Source: Couchioplanes caeruleus
Lineage (GTDB): Bacteria; Actinomycetota; Actinomycetes; Mycobacteriales; Micromonosporaceae
Direction: 5' to 3'
Assembly: GCF_003751945.1 (NCBI RefSeq)
Contig: NZ_RJKL01000001.1
Span: 3,596,001-3,660,000, forward strand
Length of the DNA stretch: 64,000 nt
In this document: positions 27,854 through 35,919 of the stretch, one piece after another
Layout of the letters: the number at the start of each line of letters is the position of its first letter
Numbering within the stretch: position 1 is the first letter of the stretch
The notes under the pieces: model-generated
What the model was told of the DNA's origin: nothing
The model's input: the letters and a program-made list of their open reading frames with translations, nothing else
Databases searched by the model: none
Made by a program: the position numbers and the translations under genes

Positions 27854-29103
27854 CGGAGGACCGGTTCGGACGACGCGGCCGCCTCGCGCGCCCCCGCCGC
27901 CCTGAGCGCGGAACACAGCGTGCGGATCTGGTCCTCGGTCTGTCCCGCACGCAGCATCACCCTCAGTCCCGCGGTGCCGCGGGCGACGATCGGGAAGAAC
28001 ACCGGCGAGACGTAGAACCCGGCCTCGAACACCTGCTGCCCGGCGGAGATGACCGTCTCGTCGCTCATCGGCACCAGCCGGATCGGGTAGGTGCTGCCGG
28101 ACTGCTCGGTCGCGATCAGCGAGTCGAACAGCGCGATGTTGGACCGCAGCCGTCCCTGGAGCCGGGTGAGCTCGTCGGTGCGGTGGATGTCGGCCGAGGC
28201 GAGCGCGGCACCCACCGCGGCGGCGTTCATCTTCTGCGAGTAGCCGAGCGGACCCGCGAAACGCTCGATGATCCGCCGGGTCTCCCGCGGGTATCCGTCC
28301 AGCAGGATTGCCGTGCCGCCGGCACCGAAACCCTTGCTGAGCGTCGCCACGGTGATGGTCCGCTCGTCCAGCACGGGGGAGTGCGAGCGGACGTAGCCGA
28401 TGCCCCGCTCGCCGTAGGCCGACAGCGAGTGCGAGTCGTCGTAGAAGACCATCAGGTTGTACTTGTCCTGAAGCACGGCCAGCTCGTCGACGGGCGCGTA
28501 GCCGCCGAGGCTGTCCGAGCCGTCCACCACGTAGCAGACGCGCTCGTAGGTGCGGCACATGTCCTCGAGGTAGTCGAGGTCGTGGTGGCGGCAGGTCACC
28601 ACCTCGGTCTCGTCGGCGCAGCTCGGCTTGGCGTTGGCCAACGACACGTGGGCGTTCTTGTCGAAGACCATCAGCGGCCGCGTGCCGTTGCCCAGGTGCC
28701 CCGAGGAGATCAGAGGCAGCAGGCCGGTGCTGGCGGCCGCGGTGGAGATGGCACTGATCACCATCGCGCCGAACAGCTCGCCTAGCGACTCCTCCAGCTC
28801 CAGCAGCACCGAGGTCTGGACGCGGGTACGGGGGATGCAATGGTCCAGGACGCCGAAGCGGCGCAGCGCGTCCACCGCGCCGTCGATGACCTTCGGGTGG
28901 GTGTCCAGGTCCAGGTAGGAACAGACTGTGAAGTTCACGAACTCATGGCCGTCGGCCATGCGGAACACGCCGTCGGTGAGATCGCCGACGATGCCGGCGA
29001 CCCCGTGCTCCTCGGACATGTTCCAGAAGGTGTTGCCCACACCGATGAGCTTGTCGTTGTTGCGGTACCGGTGGGTGGGCGTGATCGTCTTGCGCTCGCT
29101 CAT
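27850..29103 (-). CDS. Alpha-oxoamine synthase (PLP-dependent, KBL/ALAS-like)
   Basis: The product is 417 residues. The fold-type I PLP pattern is complete: VFYDDSHSLSAYGERGIG near 221 (PLP ring Asp and His) and TVATLSKGFGAGG near 256 with the Schiff-base lysine. The sequence also contains IPRTRVQTSVLLELEESLGE, the family's substrate loop. These enzymes condense an amino acid with an acyl-CoA, losing CO2, to an alpha-amino ketone (ALA synthase, glycine C-acetyltransferase). The start ATG at 29103 shares its base with the previous TGA. The acyl donor is probably made by the neighbouring lyase and dehydratase. Confidence 0.88.
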   Translation of the reverse strand: MSERKTITPTHRYRNNDKLIGVGNTFWNMSEEHGVAGIVGDLTDGVFRMADGHEFVNFTVCSYLDLDTHPKVIDGAVDALRRFGVLDHCIPRTRVQTSVLLELEESLGELFGAMVISAISTAAASTGLLPLISSGHLGNGTRPLMVFDKNAHVSLANAKPSCADETEVVTCRHHDLDYLEDMCRTYERVCYVVDGSDSLGGYAPVDELAVLQDKYNLMVFYDDSHSLSAYGERGIGYVRSHSPVLDERTITVATLSKGFGAGGTAILLDGYPRETRRIIERFAGPLGYSQKMNAAAVGAALASADIHRTDELTRLQGRLRSNIALFDSLIATEQSGSTYPIRLVPMSDETVISAGQQVFEAGFYVSPVFFPIVARGTAGLRVMLRAGQTEDQIRTLCSALRAAGAREAAASSEPVLR

Positions 29104-29969
29104 CAGGAATTGACCTCGGTCGGCTTGTAGCTGTAGACACCCTTGGCTCGCCGGTACGCGTACGTGTAGAGCGCGACGCCGAGCACGTGCGGCCTGCGAA
29201 GGATCTTCTTCGACTTCATCCAGAAATTGACGTTGATGTTCATGTCGTCCAGCGACTCGGCCTGATGCCACCAGCCCAGCGGCAGGTAGAGCATGTGGCC
29301 CGGTTCGAGGACGAAGTCCCGGCGCTGGGCGAGCTTGGGACCCACCCGCGGGAAGCGCTCGAGGTCGACGTTGTCGAGGTCGAAGACCTGCGACTTGTCC
29401 CCGAACCCGCTCAGGACCGACCGCGGGTAGTAGTCCCTCGATCCGGGCGGCGCGATGATGAACCGCTTGCGGCCCTCGAGGGCGATGTTGAAGTTCTCGA
29501 ACTCGTCGAAGTGGTTCTTGGTGAACACGCCCTGGTGACTGATCCACAGGTTGGCCGCGTACAGCCGGTTGCCGTAGTTGAAGAGTTTCTCCGCGTCGAA
29601 GCCGATGACGGCGTTCACGTCGGCCGGGCTGTTGCGGATGTTCGACACCACGCGGTGCCACGTCCCCGGGGTGGTCAGGTGGCGTTCGTCGGCGAAGAAC
29701 TCGCGGAGCTTGATGTCGCGGGTCTCCCAGCGGCCGGGGTGGTTCTTGTCGCCCGGCTCGCTGAATAGGGTGACGGTCATGTCGGCCAGGCGGGCCGCCA
29801 CGCCCTCCCGGCCGAGCCCCTGCACGCTGTCCGGCAGGCTGATCACCACGGGTATGTCGGCCTTGAACAGGCCGGCGGTGCCGACCGCCATAAACTCGTC
29901 GAAGGACATGCGGGCAACCAGCACGCCCGCGGATCCGTTCGGTTCGGCCACCGCGTCAGAAAGAGACAT
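29103..29969 (-). CDS. JmjC/cupin-8 Fe(II)/2-oxoglutarate-type oxygenase
   Basis: The product is 288 residues. Its cupin_8/JmjC core shows the iron-binding HxD as NHFDEFENF near 154, a following NIALEGRKRFIIAPPG strand, and the distal histidine in MLYLPLGWWHQAES near 236. Relatives hydroxylate amino-acid side chains in proteins or small peptides. Here the enzyme probably oxidises a building block or the assembled product. It has its own AGGAC ribosome-binding site, 40 bp after the aldolase gene, and it overlaps the oxoamine synthase gene. Confidence 0.82.
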   Translation of the reverse strand: MSLSDAVAEPNGSAGVLVARMSFDEFMAVGTAGLFKADIPVVISLPDSVQGLGREGVAARLADMTVTLFSEPGDKNHPGRWETRDIKLREFFADERHLTTPGTWHRVVSNIRNSPADVNAVIGFDAEKLFNYGNRLYAANLWISHQGVFTKNHFDEFENFNIALEGRKRFIIAPPGSRDYYPRSVLSGFGDKSQVFDLDNVDLERFPRVGPKLAQRRDFVLEPGHMLYLPLGWWHQAESLDDMNINVNFWMKSKKILRRPHVLGVALYTYAYRRAKGVYSYKPTEVNS

Positions 29970-30008
29970 GTCGTTCGTCCTTAGAAAAAAGGGGGCTCAC
30001 GTACGGGG

Positions 30009-31022
30009 TCATCGGGTGGTCTGGCGGGCGCTCAGCTCCGCCACCACGTCCACGATCAGGTCCTCCTGACCGGCGATGGACTGCCGCCGGCCGAGTTCGA
30101 AGAACACGTCGCGGGGGTCGACGCCCGCGAGTGCCGACAGCTCGACGACCCGGTGCTTGAATCCGGAGAACACTCCCGCCAGCCCGCTGACGATGCTCAT
30201 CGAGGCGGTGACCGGTGGTGCGGGCATGAGCTCCCGCTCGGCGAGGTCGGCGGCGTCGAGCAGCGCGTACAGGTCGATGCCCGTCGCGTACCCGTGGCGT
30301 TCCAGCACCGGCACCAGCACCTCGAGCTGGGTGTTGCCCGCCCCGGCGCCGAAGCCGCGGGCGCAGCCGTCGATGATCGAGGCTCCGGCGTCGACCGCGG
30401 CGACCGAGTTGGCCACGGCCATGCCGAGGTTGTTGTGCCCGTGGAAGATCACCGGGACGGTCCCGACCGCGTCGACCATGGCGGAGATCCGTGCGGTGAC
30501 GTCCGAGGAAAGGAAGTGACCGGCGGAGTCCATGATGCCCACGCCCTGCGCGCCGAACCCGACGGCCTGCGCGGCGTGCTCGGCCAGCTCGGCCGGCGAC
30601 GCCATGTGGCTCATCATCAGCACGCAATGCGCCTCGGCCCCGGCTTCGCGCAGGAAGCCCAGGTGCCGCTCCGCCAGTGACGACTCGGTGGCGTGCACAC
30701 CGATGCGGACGACGTCCGCGCCGTGGTCGATCGCCTTGCGGAGGTCGCCGCAGGTGCCCCAGCCCGGCAGCATGAAGACGCCCATCCGGCTGTGCCGGAG
30801 CGACTCCCGGACCGTCGACAGCATCTCGTCGTCGCTCACCGCCGCCGACCCGACCTGGAACGACGACGCGCCCAGGCCGTTGCCGTGGCCGACCTCCACC
30901 ACCGGAATCCGGGCCGTGTCCGCGGCCTCCGCATAACGGCGTAGAGCGTCCGCTCCGAGCTGGTGCTTGACCGCGTGCTGACCGTCCCGCAGCGTCGGGT
31001 CGTGAATCACCACGTTCCTCAT
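30009..31022 (-). CDS. 4-hydroxy-2-oxovalerate aldolase homologue (DmpG/NikB-like)
   Basis: The product is 337 residues from ATG 31022, close to DmpG (about 345). An HMGL-like TIM barrel is visible: [12 protein letters not shown] near 10 (catalytic Arg, metal Asp), [14 protein letters not shown], the metal pair in [15 protein letters not shown] near 190, and [15 protein letters not shown]. The C-terminal partner-binding domain is present. Catabolic enzymes cleave 4-hydroxy-2-oxo acids to pyruvate and aldehyde. In nikkomycin biosynthesis the homologous pair runs in the synthetic direction, joining an aldehyde to a 2-oxo acid. No hydratase gene of a meta-cleavage pathway is nearby, so the biosynthetic role is favoured. 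Confidence 0.87.
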   Translation of the reverse strand: MRNVVIHDPTLRDGQHAVKHQLGADALRRYAEAADTARIPVVEVGHGNGLGASSFQVGSAAVSDDEMLSTVRESLRHSRMGVFMLPGWGTCGDLRKAIDHGADVVRIGVHATESSLAERHLGFLREAGAEAHCVLMMSHMASPAELAEHAAQAVGFGAQGVGIMDSAGHFLSSDVTARISAMVDAVGTVPVIFHGHNNLGMAVANSVAAVDAGASIIDGCARGFGAGAGNTQLEVLVPVLERHGYATGIDLYALLDAADLAERELMPAPPVTASMSIVSGLAGVFSGFKHRVVELSALAGVDPRDVFFELGRRQSIAGQEDLIVDVVAELSARQTTR

Positions 31023-31936
31023 CGGGCCGCCTCCCGACGGGTCCGGTGCAACGCGGCCGCGTGTTGCTCGGCCACCATGATGGCGGCGGAATTGATGATG
31101 TCCAGGTTCCCGGCGTACACCGGAAGCACGTCGCTGTTCGCCGTGACCTGCAGCGCGACCGTCACCCGGTCGCCGATCACCGTGCAACCGGTGATCTCGT
31201 ACCCGGGGGCGAACGTGCGCATCTGCTCGGCCACCGGGTCGAGCACGGCCCGCACCACCGCGGCGTCGGCACCGTCGATCCGGGCGTGGACCGCCGTCCG
31301 GAACGTCGCCGGCGGTACCGCCGGGCTGATGTTGAGGATGGCCTTGACGTCGGAGACCCCGGAGAACGTCGTGACGGCGTGACCCGTGGTCGCCACGTAC
31401 TCGTCGAGGTTCATCCTCGTGGCACGGCCCGCGACGGCACTCGCCACCGTGGAGACCACCTCGAAGTACGTCACGCGGAAGTTCGTCGCGAGCGCGTGCA
31501 CGACGGGTACGGACGCCTGACCGCCGCAGCTGATCAGATTGACGTTGCGTCCGGTGCCCGCCTGGATCCCGGTGACGGTGGGCACCACCATCTGTCCGAT
31601 GTTGCTGGGCGTCATGTCGACGACGACCGTGCCCAGCGGTTCCAGTAGGCGCCAGTGCTTACGGTGCGACGCCGCGCTCGTCGCGTCGAAAACGACGTCG
31701 AACGGGGATCCGGCGGCCAGCACCGCCTCGATCCCGCCGGCGGTGGTGGGGTAGCCGAGGTTCGCGGCGCGCCGCAGTCCCGCCGAATCCGGGTTGCGCC
31801 CGGCGACAAGCCGGCAGTCCAGCACCGACGAGCGATGAATCTTGCTGACCAGGTCCTGACCGATCGCGCCGGTGCCGATCACGGCGACGCGCACCGGGTC
31901 GACGGCGCCGGATCGAGATTCGGCCAGCTCCGTCAT
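31019..31936 (-). CDS. Acylating aldehyde dehydrogenase (DmpF/MhpF/NikA-like)
   Basis: The product is 305 residues. The Rossmann start ([18 protein letters not shown]) and catalytic cysteine segment ([17 protein letters not shown] near 135) are those of acetaldehyde dehydrogenases that pair with DmpG aldolases and channel aldehyde to them. It interconverts an acyl-CoA and an aldehyde with NAD(H). The stop overlaps the aldolase ATG (ATGA), as in catabolic dmpFG pairs. It is the first gene of the nine-gene operon. I chose ATG 31936; the upstream extension is low-complexity and not family-like. Confidence 0.87.
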   Translation of the reverse strand: MTELAESRSGAVDPVRVAVIGTGAIGQDLVSKIHRSSVLDCRLVAGRNPDSAGLRRAANLGYPTTAGGIEAVLAAGSPFDVVFDATSAASHRKHWRLLEPLGTVVVDMTPSNIGQMVVPTVTGIQAGTGRNVNLISCGGQASVPVVHALATNFRVTYFEVVSTVASAVAGRATRMNLDEYVATTGHAVTTFSGVSDVKAILNISPAVPPATFRTAVHARIDGADAAVVRAVLDPVAEQMRTFAPGYEITGCTVIGDRVTVALQVTANSDVLPVYAGNLDIINSAAIMVAEQHAAALHRTRREAAR

Positions 31937-32160
31937 GAGACTCAACGCGTACCTCCGCCAAGGCGGAGTCGGCGGTCCCGCGGGCGCCCCGGGGCGCTGT
32001 GGCGGTTCCGGGCCGCCTGACTCGCGGCATCCGGCACACAGGTTGTCATGAACGTCGTCCTCACCAAGTCGATGTCGGTGGTGCCGGAGTGGCACCCCCT
32101 GCGGGCACGGGTATTCCGGCGCCTGGGCAGGGCGACCGGACGTCCGTTGCCGCCGCATCC

Positions 32161-32173
32161 GTCCGATACGGAC
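32161..32173. promoter_or_regulatory. Palindromic operator candidate, copy 1
   Basis: GTCCGATACGGAC is an inverted repeat (GTCCG-3-CGGAC). It differs at one central base from the copy at 32307-32319. Two such sites in a divergent promoter are typical of a dimeric regulator, but no regulator gene lies in the cluster itself. Confidence 0.55.
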
Positions 32174-32306
32174 CGCTGGTCCCCCCGTCCCGGTCCGCAC
32201 CATATCGAGCGTCGTCAAGTACTGCGCCCCCCGCCCGGATGGGTCACAGTAGCCATACGGCCAGCGGAGCACCGCTTAATTTGAATGGGTCTATTCTTAC
32301 GGGGAT

Positions 32307-32319
32307 GTCCGATTCGGAC
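32307..32319. promoter_or_regulatory. Palindromic operator candidate, copy 2
   Basis: GTCCGATTCGGAC is a perfect 6-bp inverted repeat around one base. It lies 146 bp from copy 1, which is close to a whole number of helical turns and would suit DNA looping or cooperative binding. Confidence 0.55.
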
Positions 32320-32520
32320 CATCTAGCGCCCGAAGCTCCCGGCGTGCGGGCCGCCCAGGTGCCCCCACCGGGAGTCGCTTGATCGACTATCCTTGGGCAC
32401 CCCGGGCGCCGGACGCGTACGGGTCCGCCCGCGGTGGCGGATGACCGGTCCGCCTCCGCCGACGGAGCGCCGCACAATCGGGAGCAGAGTGGAACGTCGA
32501 CCGCGACCTGCCCGGGCGTC

Positions 32521-33822
32521 ATGAGCACGAGCTCGTCCACCGGTACGGCGTCACCGGGCCGGCTGAAGCGCTTCTCCGGCGGCCGAACCAAGCAGCGGCC
32601 GCAGCTGGGGCGCGACTTCAACCGGCTGTGGTGGGCCATGGCCGTGTCCGCGATCGGCGACGGCGCCACGATCGCCGCGGCGCCCCTGCTGGCCACCCGG
32701 CTGACCGACGATCCGCGCCTGATCGGCGCCGCCTCGGTCGCCGTGACCGTGCCGTTCGTGCTGTTCGGCATCCCCATGGGACTGCTAATCGACCGCGTCG
32801 ACATCCGCGCGACCATGGTGCGGGTCGACCTGGCCCGGGCCGTCATCCTCGCCGTGCTCGCCGTGGGCATCCTCGGCGGCTGGGGCGGGCTGCCGCTGCT
32901 GTACACGTGCATGTTCCTGCTCGGCGTCGGCGAGGTCTTCTCCCGCAACGCCGCCCAGACCTTCCTGCCCTTCATCGCCCCTAAGTCCGGGCTCACCACC
33001 GCCAACGCCCGGGTCATGGCGGTGGAGGAGGCGGGCACCGGCTTCGTCGGCCCGCTCGTCGGCGCGGTTCTGTTCGGTGTGGCGGTCGCCCTGCCGTTCG
33101 GCCTGGACGCGGCCACCTTCCTGGTCTCCGCCGTACTGATCAGCCGCATCCGCCGCAGCCGGCCGCCCGGTGCCCGGCCGGACCGCACCGGCATGCTGTC
33201 GGAGATGATGGCCGGCGCCAAATGGCTGTGGCGCCATCACCTCCTGCGCACCCTCGCCTTGCTGTCCTGCCTGATCAACCTAGCCGGGAACGCGATGCTC
33301 GCCGTCCTCGTCGTGCACACCGTCAAGGTGCTGCACCTCAGTCCCTTCGGCTACGGCGTCCTGCTCTCCTGCCAGGCCGCGGGCGCGGTCCTGGCATCCC
33401 GGTTCGCGCCGCGGCTGATCGACCGCCTCGGCCGGGAAGGCGCGCTGGTCGCCACCGTCGCCCTGATCGCCACGAGCGAGGCCGTGCTGGCCACGGTGCC
33501 GTCGGCGTACGCGGCCGGCGCGGCCCTCGCGCTGTTCGCCTGTGGCACCGTGACGTGGAACGTCGTCGCCGTGGTGCTGCGGCAGACCCTGGTGCCCGAG
33601 CACCTGCTCGGGCGGGCCAACAGCGTGTACCGTCTCATCGCCTGGGGAGGGCTGCCCATCGGTGCGGCGGCGGGCGGCATCGTCGCGGCCGAAGCGGGGA
33701 CCGCCGCCGTGTTCGGCGCTGGCGCCGCCGTCATGGCGGTCATCGCGCTGGGGCTCCTCGAGGGCGCCCGCCGCCGGTGGATCACCCGTGCCGTGCAGGA
33801 GACGACCCCGCCATGCGACTGA
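32521..33822 (+). CDS. MFS exporter of the biosynthetic cluster
   Basis: The product is about 433 residues from ATG 32521 (an upstream GTG at 32434 is possible). It has some 12 hydrophobic helices and the MFS_3/EntS-like start (DFNRLWWAMAVSAIGDGATIAAAPLLA), with the loop GIPMGLLIDRVDIR between helices 2 and 3. This subgroup contains exporters of siderophores and antibiotics. It is followed after 20 bp by the second ATP-grasp gene, so the two form a small operon divergent from the main one. Export of the product and self-protection are the likely roles. Confidence 0.85.
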   Translation: MSTSSSTGTASPGRLKRFSGGRTKQRPQLGRDFNRLWWAMAVSAIGDGATIAAAPLLATRLTDDPRLIGAASVAVTVPFVLFGIPMGLLIDRVDIRATMVRVDLARAVILAVLAVGILGGWGGLPLLYTCMFLLGVGEVFSRNAAQTFLPFIAPKSGLTTANARVMAVEEAGTGFVGPLVGAVLFGVAVALPFGLDAATFLVSAVLISRIRRSRPPGARPDRTGMLSEMMAGAKWLWRHHLLRTLALLSCLINLAGNAMLAVLVVHTVKVLHLSPFGYGVLLSCQAAGAVLASRFAPRLIDRLGREGALVATVALIATSEAVLATVPSAYAAGAALALFACGTVTWNVVAVVLRQTLVPEHLLGRANSVYRLIAWGGLPIGAAAGGIVAAEAGTAAVFGAGAAVMAVIALGLLEGARRRWITRAVQETTPPCD

Positions 33823-33842
33823 CGGGTCCGGAGAGGACAGCC

Positions 33843-35273
33843 ATGACCACCACGAGCCCGTCCGAGCTGCACAGGTCGGCGATGAGCGGCGCGTACCTCG
33901 ACCACCTGGCCGGGGAGGCGGCGGCGGGGCTTCCGACGGCAGCGGCCCTGGAGTCCGCTCAGCTCGGGCTGACGTACCGTGACCGGTTTCTGAACGGCCC
34001 GGCCTTCCTCGGCGAGACCGAGCGCCGAGCCGTCGTGCAGGACCTGCGCGCGCTGTACGGCATGCTGCGCTCCCTGCCCGAGCGGGTGTTCGGCGGTAGC
34101 CTCACGGCACTGGCCCAGGCGGTCGGCATGGACCCGCGGCAGACGGCGCTGATCACGCGGAGCGCCCGCTCCGGGGTGCTGCGTCCGCTCGGCCGCGCCG
34201 ACCTCTACCACGACGGTACGGCGTTCAAGCTGCTCGAGCTCAACGTCACCAGCGCGCTCGGCGGCGCAGACAACGCCGACATTAACCGTGCGATGCTGAG
34301 GTATCCACCCCTCGACGCGTTCGTGCGCGGGCACCAACTCCGGTACCGGGACACGCTCGACTGCGTGGTCCGGACGATGTACGCCGAGTGCGCGGCGGTG
34401 ATCCCCGCCGACCGGCCGCCCGTCGTCGCGGTGGTCGACACCGTGGAGAACTTCGCGGTGGTGGGACCCATCCTGCGGATGCTCGCCGGAAAGCTGGCCG
34501 ACTACGACGTCGACGGGATCGCCTGCGATCTGGGTCAGCTGACGTACCCGGACGGCCGCCCCACCGTCGACGGCCGGGCCATCGACGTCGTCTTCCGCTA
34601 CTTCCTGGTCGAGGACTTGAGCGACGCCGTGGCGGAGGCCCATCTGGAGCCGCTGCTGACCGCGGTCGAACAGAACAAGGTCGGCCTGTTCAGCCGGCTG
34701 GACGCCGAGCTCTACGGCAACAAGGGCACCTTGGCCGTGCTCTCCGACGACCGCCACCGCGACCTGTTCGACGCGGCCGAACTGTCGTGCATCGACCGAC
34801 TGCTGCCGTGGACACGGTACGTGCGGGCACACACTACAGACCTCGGCGGCAGCCGGGTCGACCTACTCGCGTACGCCTTGGCCCACCAGACCGAGCTCGT
34901 CCTGAAGCCGACGCTGCTGCACGGTGGCAGCGGTGTCGTCCCCGGATGGACGGTGAACGCCGCCGAATGGGAGAACCGCCTCATCTCGGCGATGGAGGGC
35001 CCGTTTGTGGTCCAGCACCGTGTCCGCCCCGCCGCCGACCCGTTCCCCGACGGTGCAGGGGGCTCTCGGGATCTCTTCCTCAACTGGGGAATTTACCTGG
35101 GCGACCACGACGTCATCGGAGACGACGGTTACGCCGGAGGGCTGGTCCGCGGTAGCGCCGATCCCGCCGCCGGAGTGGTAAGTCTGGCCACCGGCGCGGA
35201 GTTCGGCTGCGTCTTCCACGACGGCGGCCCACCACCGATTCCGGCTTCGTGGCCGCCGACACCGCGACTGTAG
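33843..35273 (+). CDS. Circularly permuted ATP-grasp ligase (second copy)
   Basis: The product is 476 residues from ATG 33843, preceded by GGAGAGG; an ATG at 33813 would overlap the exporter gene. Motifs are KLLELNVTSALGG near 131, VVAVVDTVEN, and TELVLKPTLLHGGSGVV near 350 followed by NAAEWENRLISAM and PFVVQHRVRP. It is a diverged relative of the first ATP-grasp protein in this cluster and probably forms a second amide bond or uses a different amine. The C-terminal 80 residues do not align obviously with the first copy. Confidence 0.7.
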   Translation: MTTTSPSELHRSAMSGAYLDHLAGEAAAGLPTAAALESAQLGLTYRDRFLNGPAFLGETERRAVVQDLRALYGMLRSLPERVFGGSLTALAQAVGMDPRQTALITRSARSGVLRPLGRADLYHDGTAFKLLELNVTSALGGADNADINRAMLRYPPLDAFVRGHQLRYRDTLDCVVRTMYAECAAVIPADRPPVVAVVDTVENFAVVGPILRMLAGKLADYDVDGIACDLGQLTYPDGRPTVDGRAIDVVFRYFLVEDLSDAVAEAHLEPLLTAVEQNKVGLFSRLDAELYGNKGTLAVLSDDRHRDLFDAAELSCIDRLLPWTRYVRAHTTDLGGSRVDLLAYALAHQTELVLKPTLLHGGSGVVPGWTVNAAEWENRLISAMEGPFVVQHRVRPAADPFPDGAGGSRDLFLNWGIYLGDHDVIGDDGYAGGLVRGSADPAAGVVSLATGAEFGCVFHDGGPPPIPASWPPTPRL

Positions 35274-35599
35274 TCCGCGACGGCCTAACCGTGATCGCTG
35301 GCCTGCCCTGGTTCAGCGTCGGACTGTCGTCGCTACAGTAGCCAAGGCTCCACCGCGAAAACCGAGCCATACCTGGCCCTGGGGAGCGTCTGGAGGAACA
35401 ACAAGTACCTCGTGCGAAACCCGGCCATGGCTCACACCTTGATCCTAGGTAGTACGAGACCACCGTCGGCCTCCACGATCCCAACGTCGAACGAGGGCAT
35501 CGCTACGGCACGGTCTCTGACTAGGAGGTCTCCAGTGCGCGTGTTCGCGTGGAGTGTGGTTTACCACGGCTGACTGGAGCCCGTTTGGTGGTCCACCGG
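35274..35599. other. Gap with no supported gene
   Basis: The 326 bp after the second ATP-grasp gene contain no recognisable protein or clear hairpin. The IS3 remnant starts directly after it, so this may be debris of that insertion. Confidence 0.4.
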
Positions 35600-35801
35600 C
35601 TACGAGAGTGCTGGTTGCCGGTTGGTGATCCATCGGCTGTGGAGGGCGTCGGGGGTGAGCCAGTCCAGGGAGCCGTGGGGTCGGTAGGTGTTGTACTCGA
35701 TGCGCCAGTCTTCCGCCAGGACCTGGGCTTCGAGCAGAGTGTTGAACTGTTCGCAGGTGAGGAACTCGTCGCGGAATCGGCCGTTGAGATTCGCAGATTC
35801 C
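35600..35801 (-). pseudogene. C-terminal remnant of an IS3-family transposase (OrfB)
   Basis: The minus strand encodes NGRFRDEFLTCEQF, then AEDWRIEYNTYRPHGSLDWLTP and a short tail. This is the rve_3 end of an IS3-family integrase, with the RDEFL segment that holds the final glutamate. The rest of the integrase domain and OrfA are absent; upstream bases are scrambled. It marks an old insertion at the right border of the biosynthetic cluster. Confidence 0.8.
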
Positions 35802-35919
35802 GTTCTGCCACGTCGACCCGGGGTCGCAGCAGGGAACCGGTGAGCACCGACGTCCTGGCGCGAAGCCGATTTCCGGCTGTCGGCGCTTTCCGAAACGGTA
35901 GCGACGCTCCTGGCCCGAA

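Larger units (their letters stand above)
31937..32520. promoter_or_regulatory. Divergent promoter region of the biosynthetic cluster
   Basis: The 584 bp between the aldehyde dehydrogenase and MFS genes have no credible ORF. An AT-rich patch near 32275-32300 is the likeliest promoter area. Two near-identical palindromes (see the next entries) sit inside it, so both directions are probably controlled together. Confidence 0.6.

Noticed and set aside
32434..32520. Upstream GTG start for the MFS exporter
   Set aside because: The added 29 residues are low-complexity and polar, and ATG 32521 gives the usual short cytoplasmic start before helix 1.
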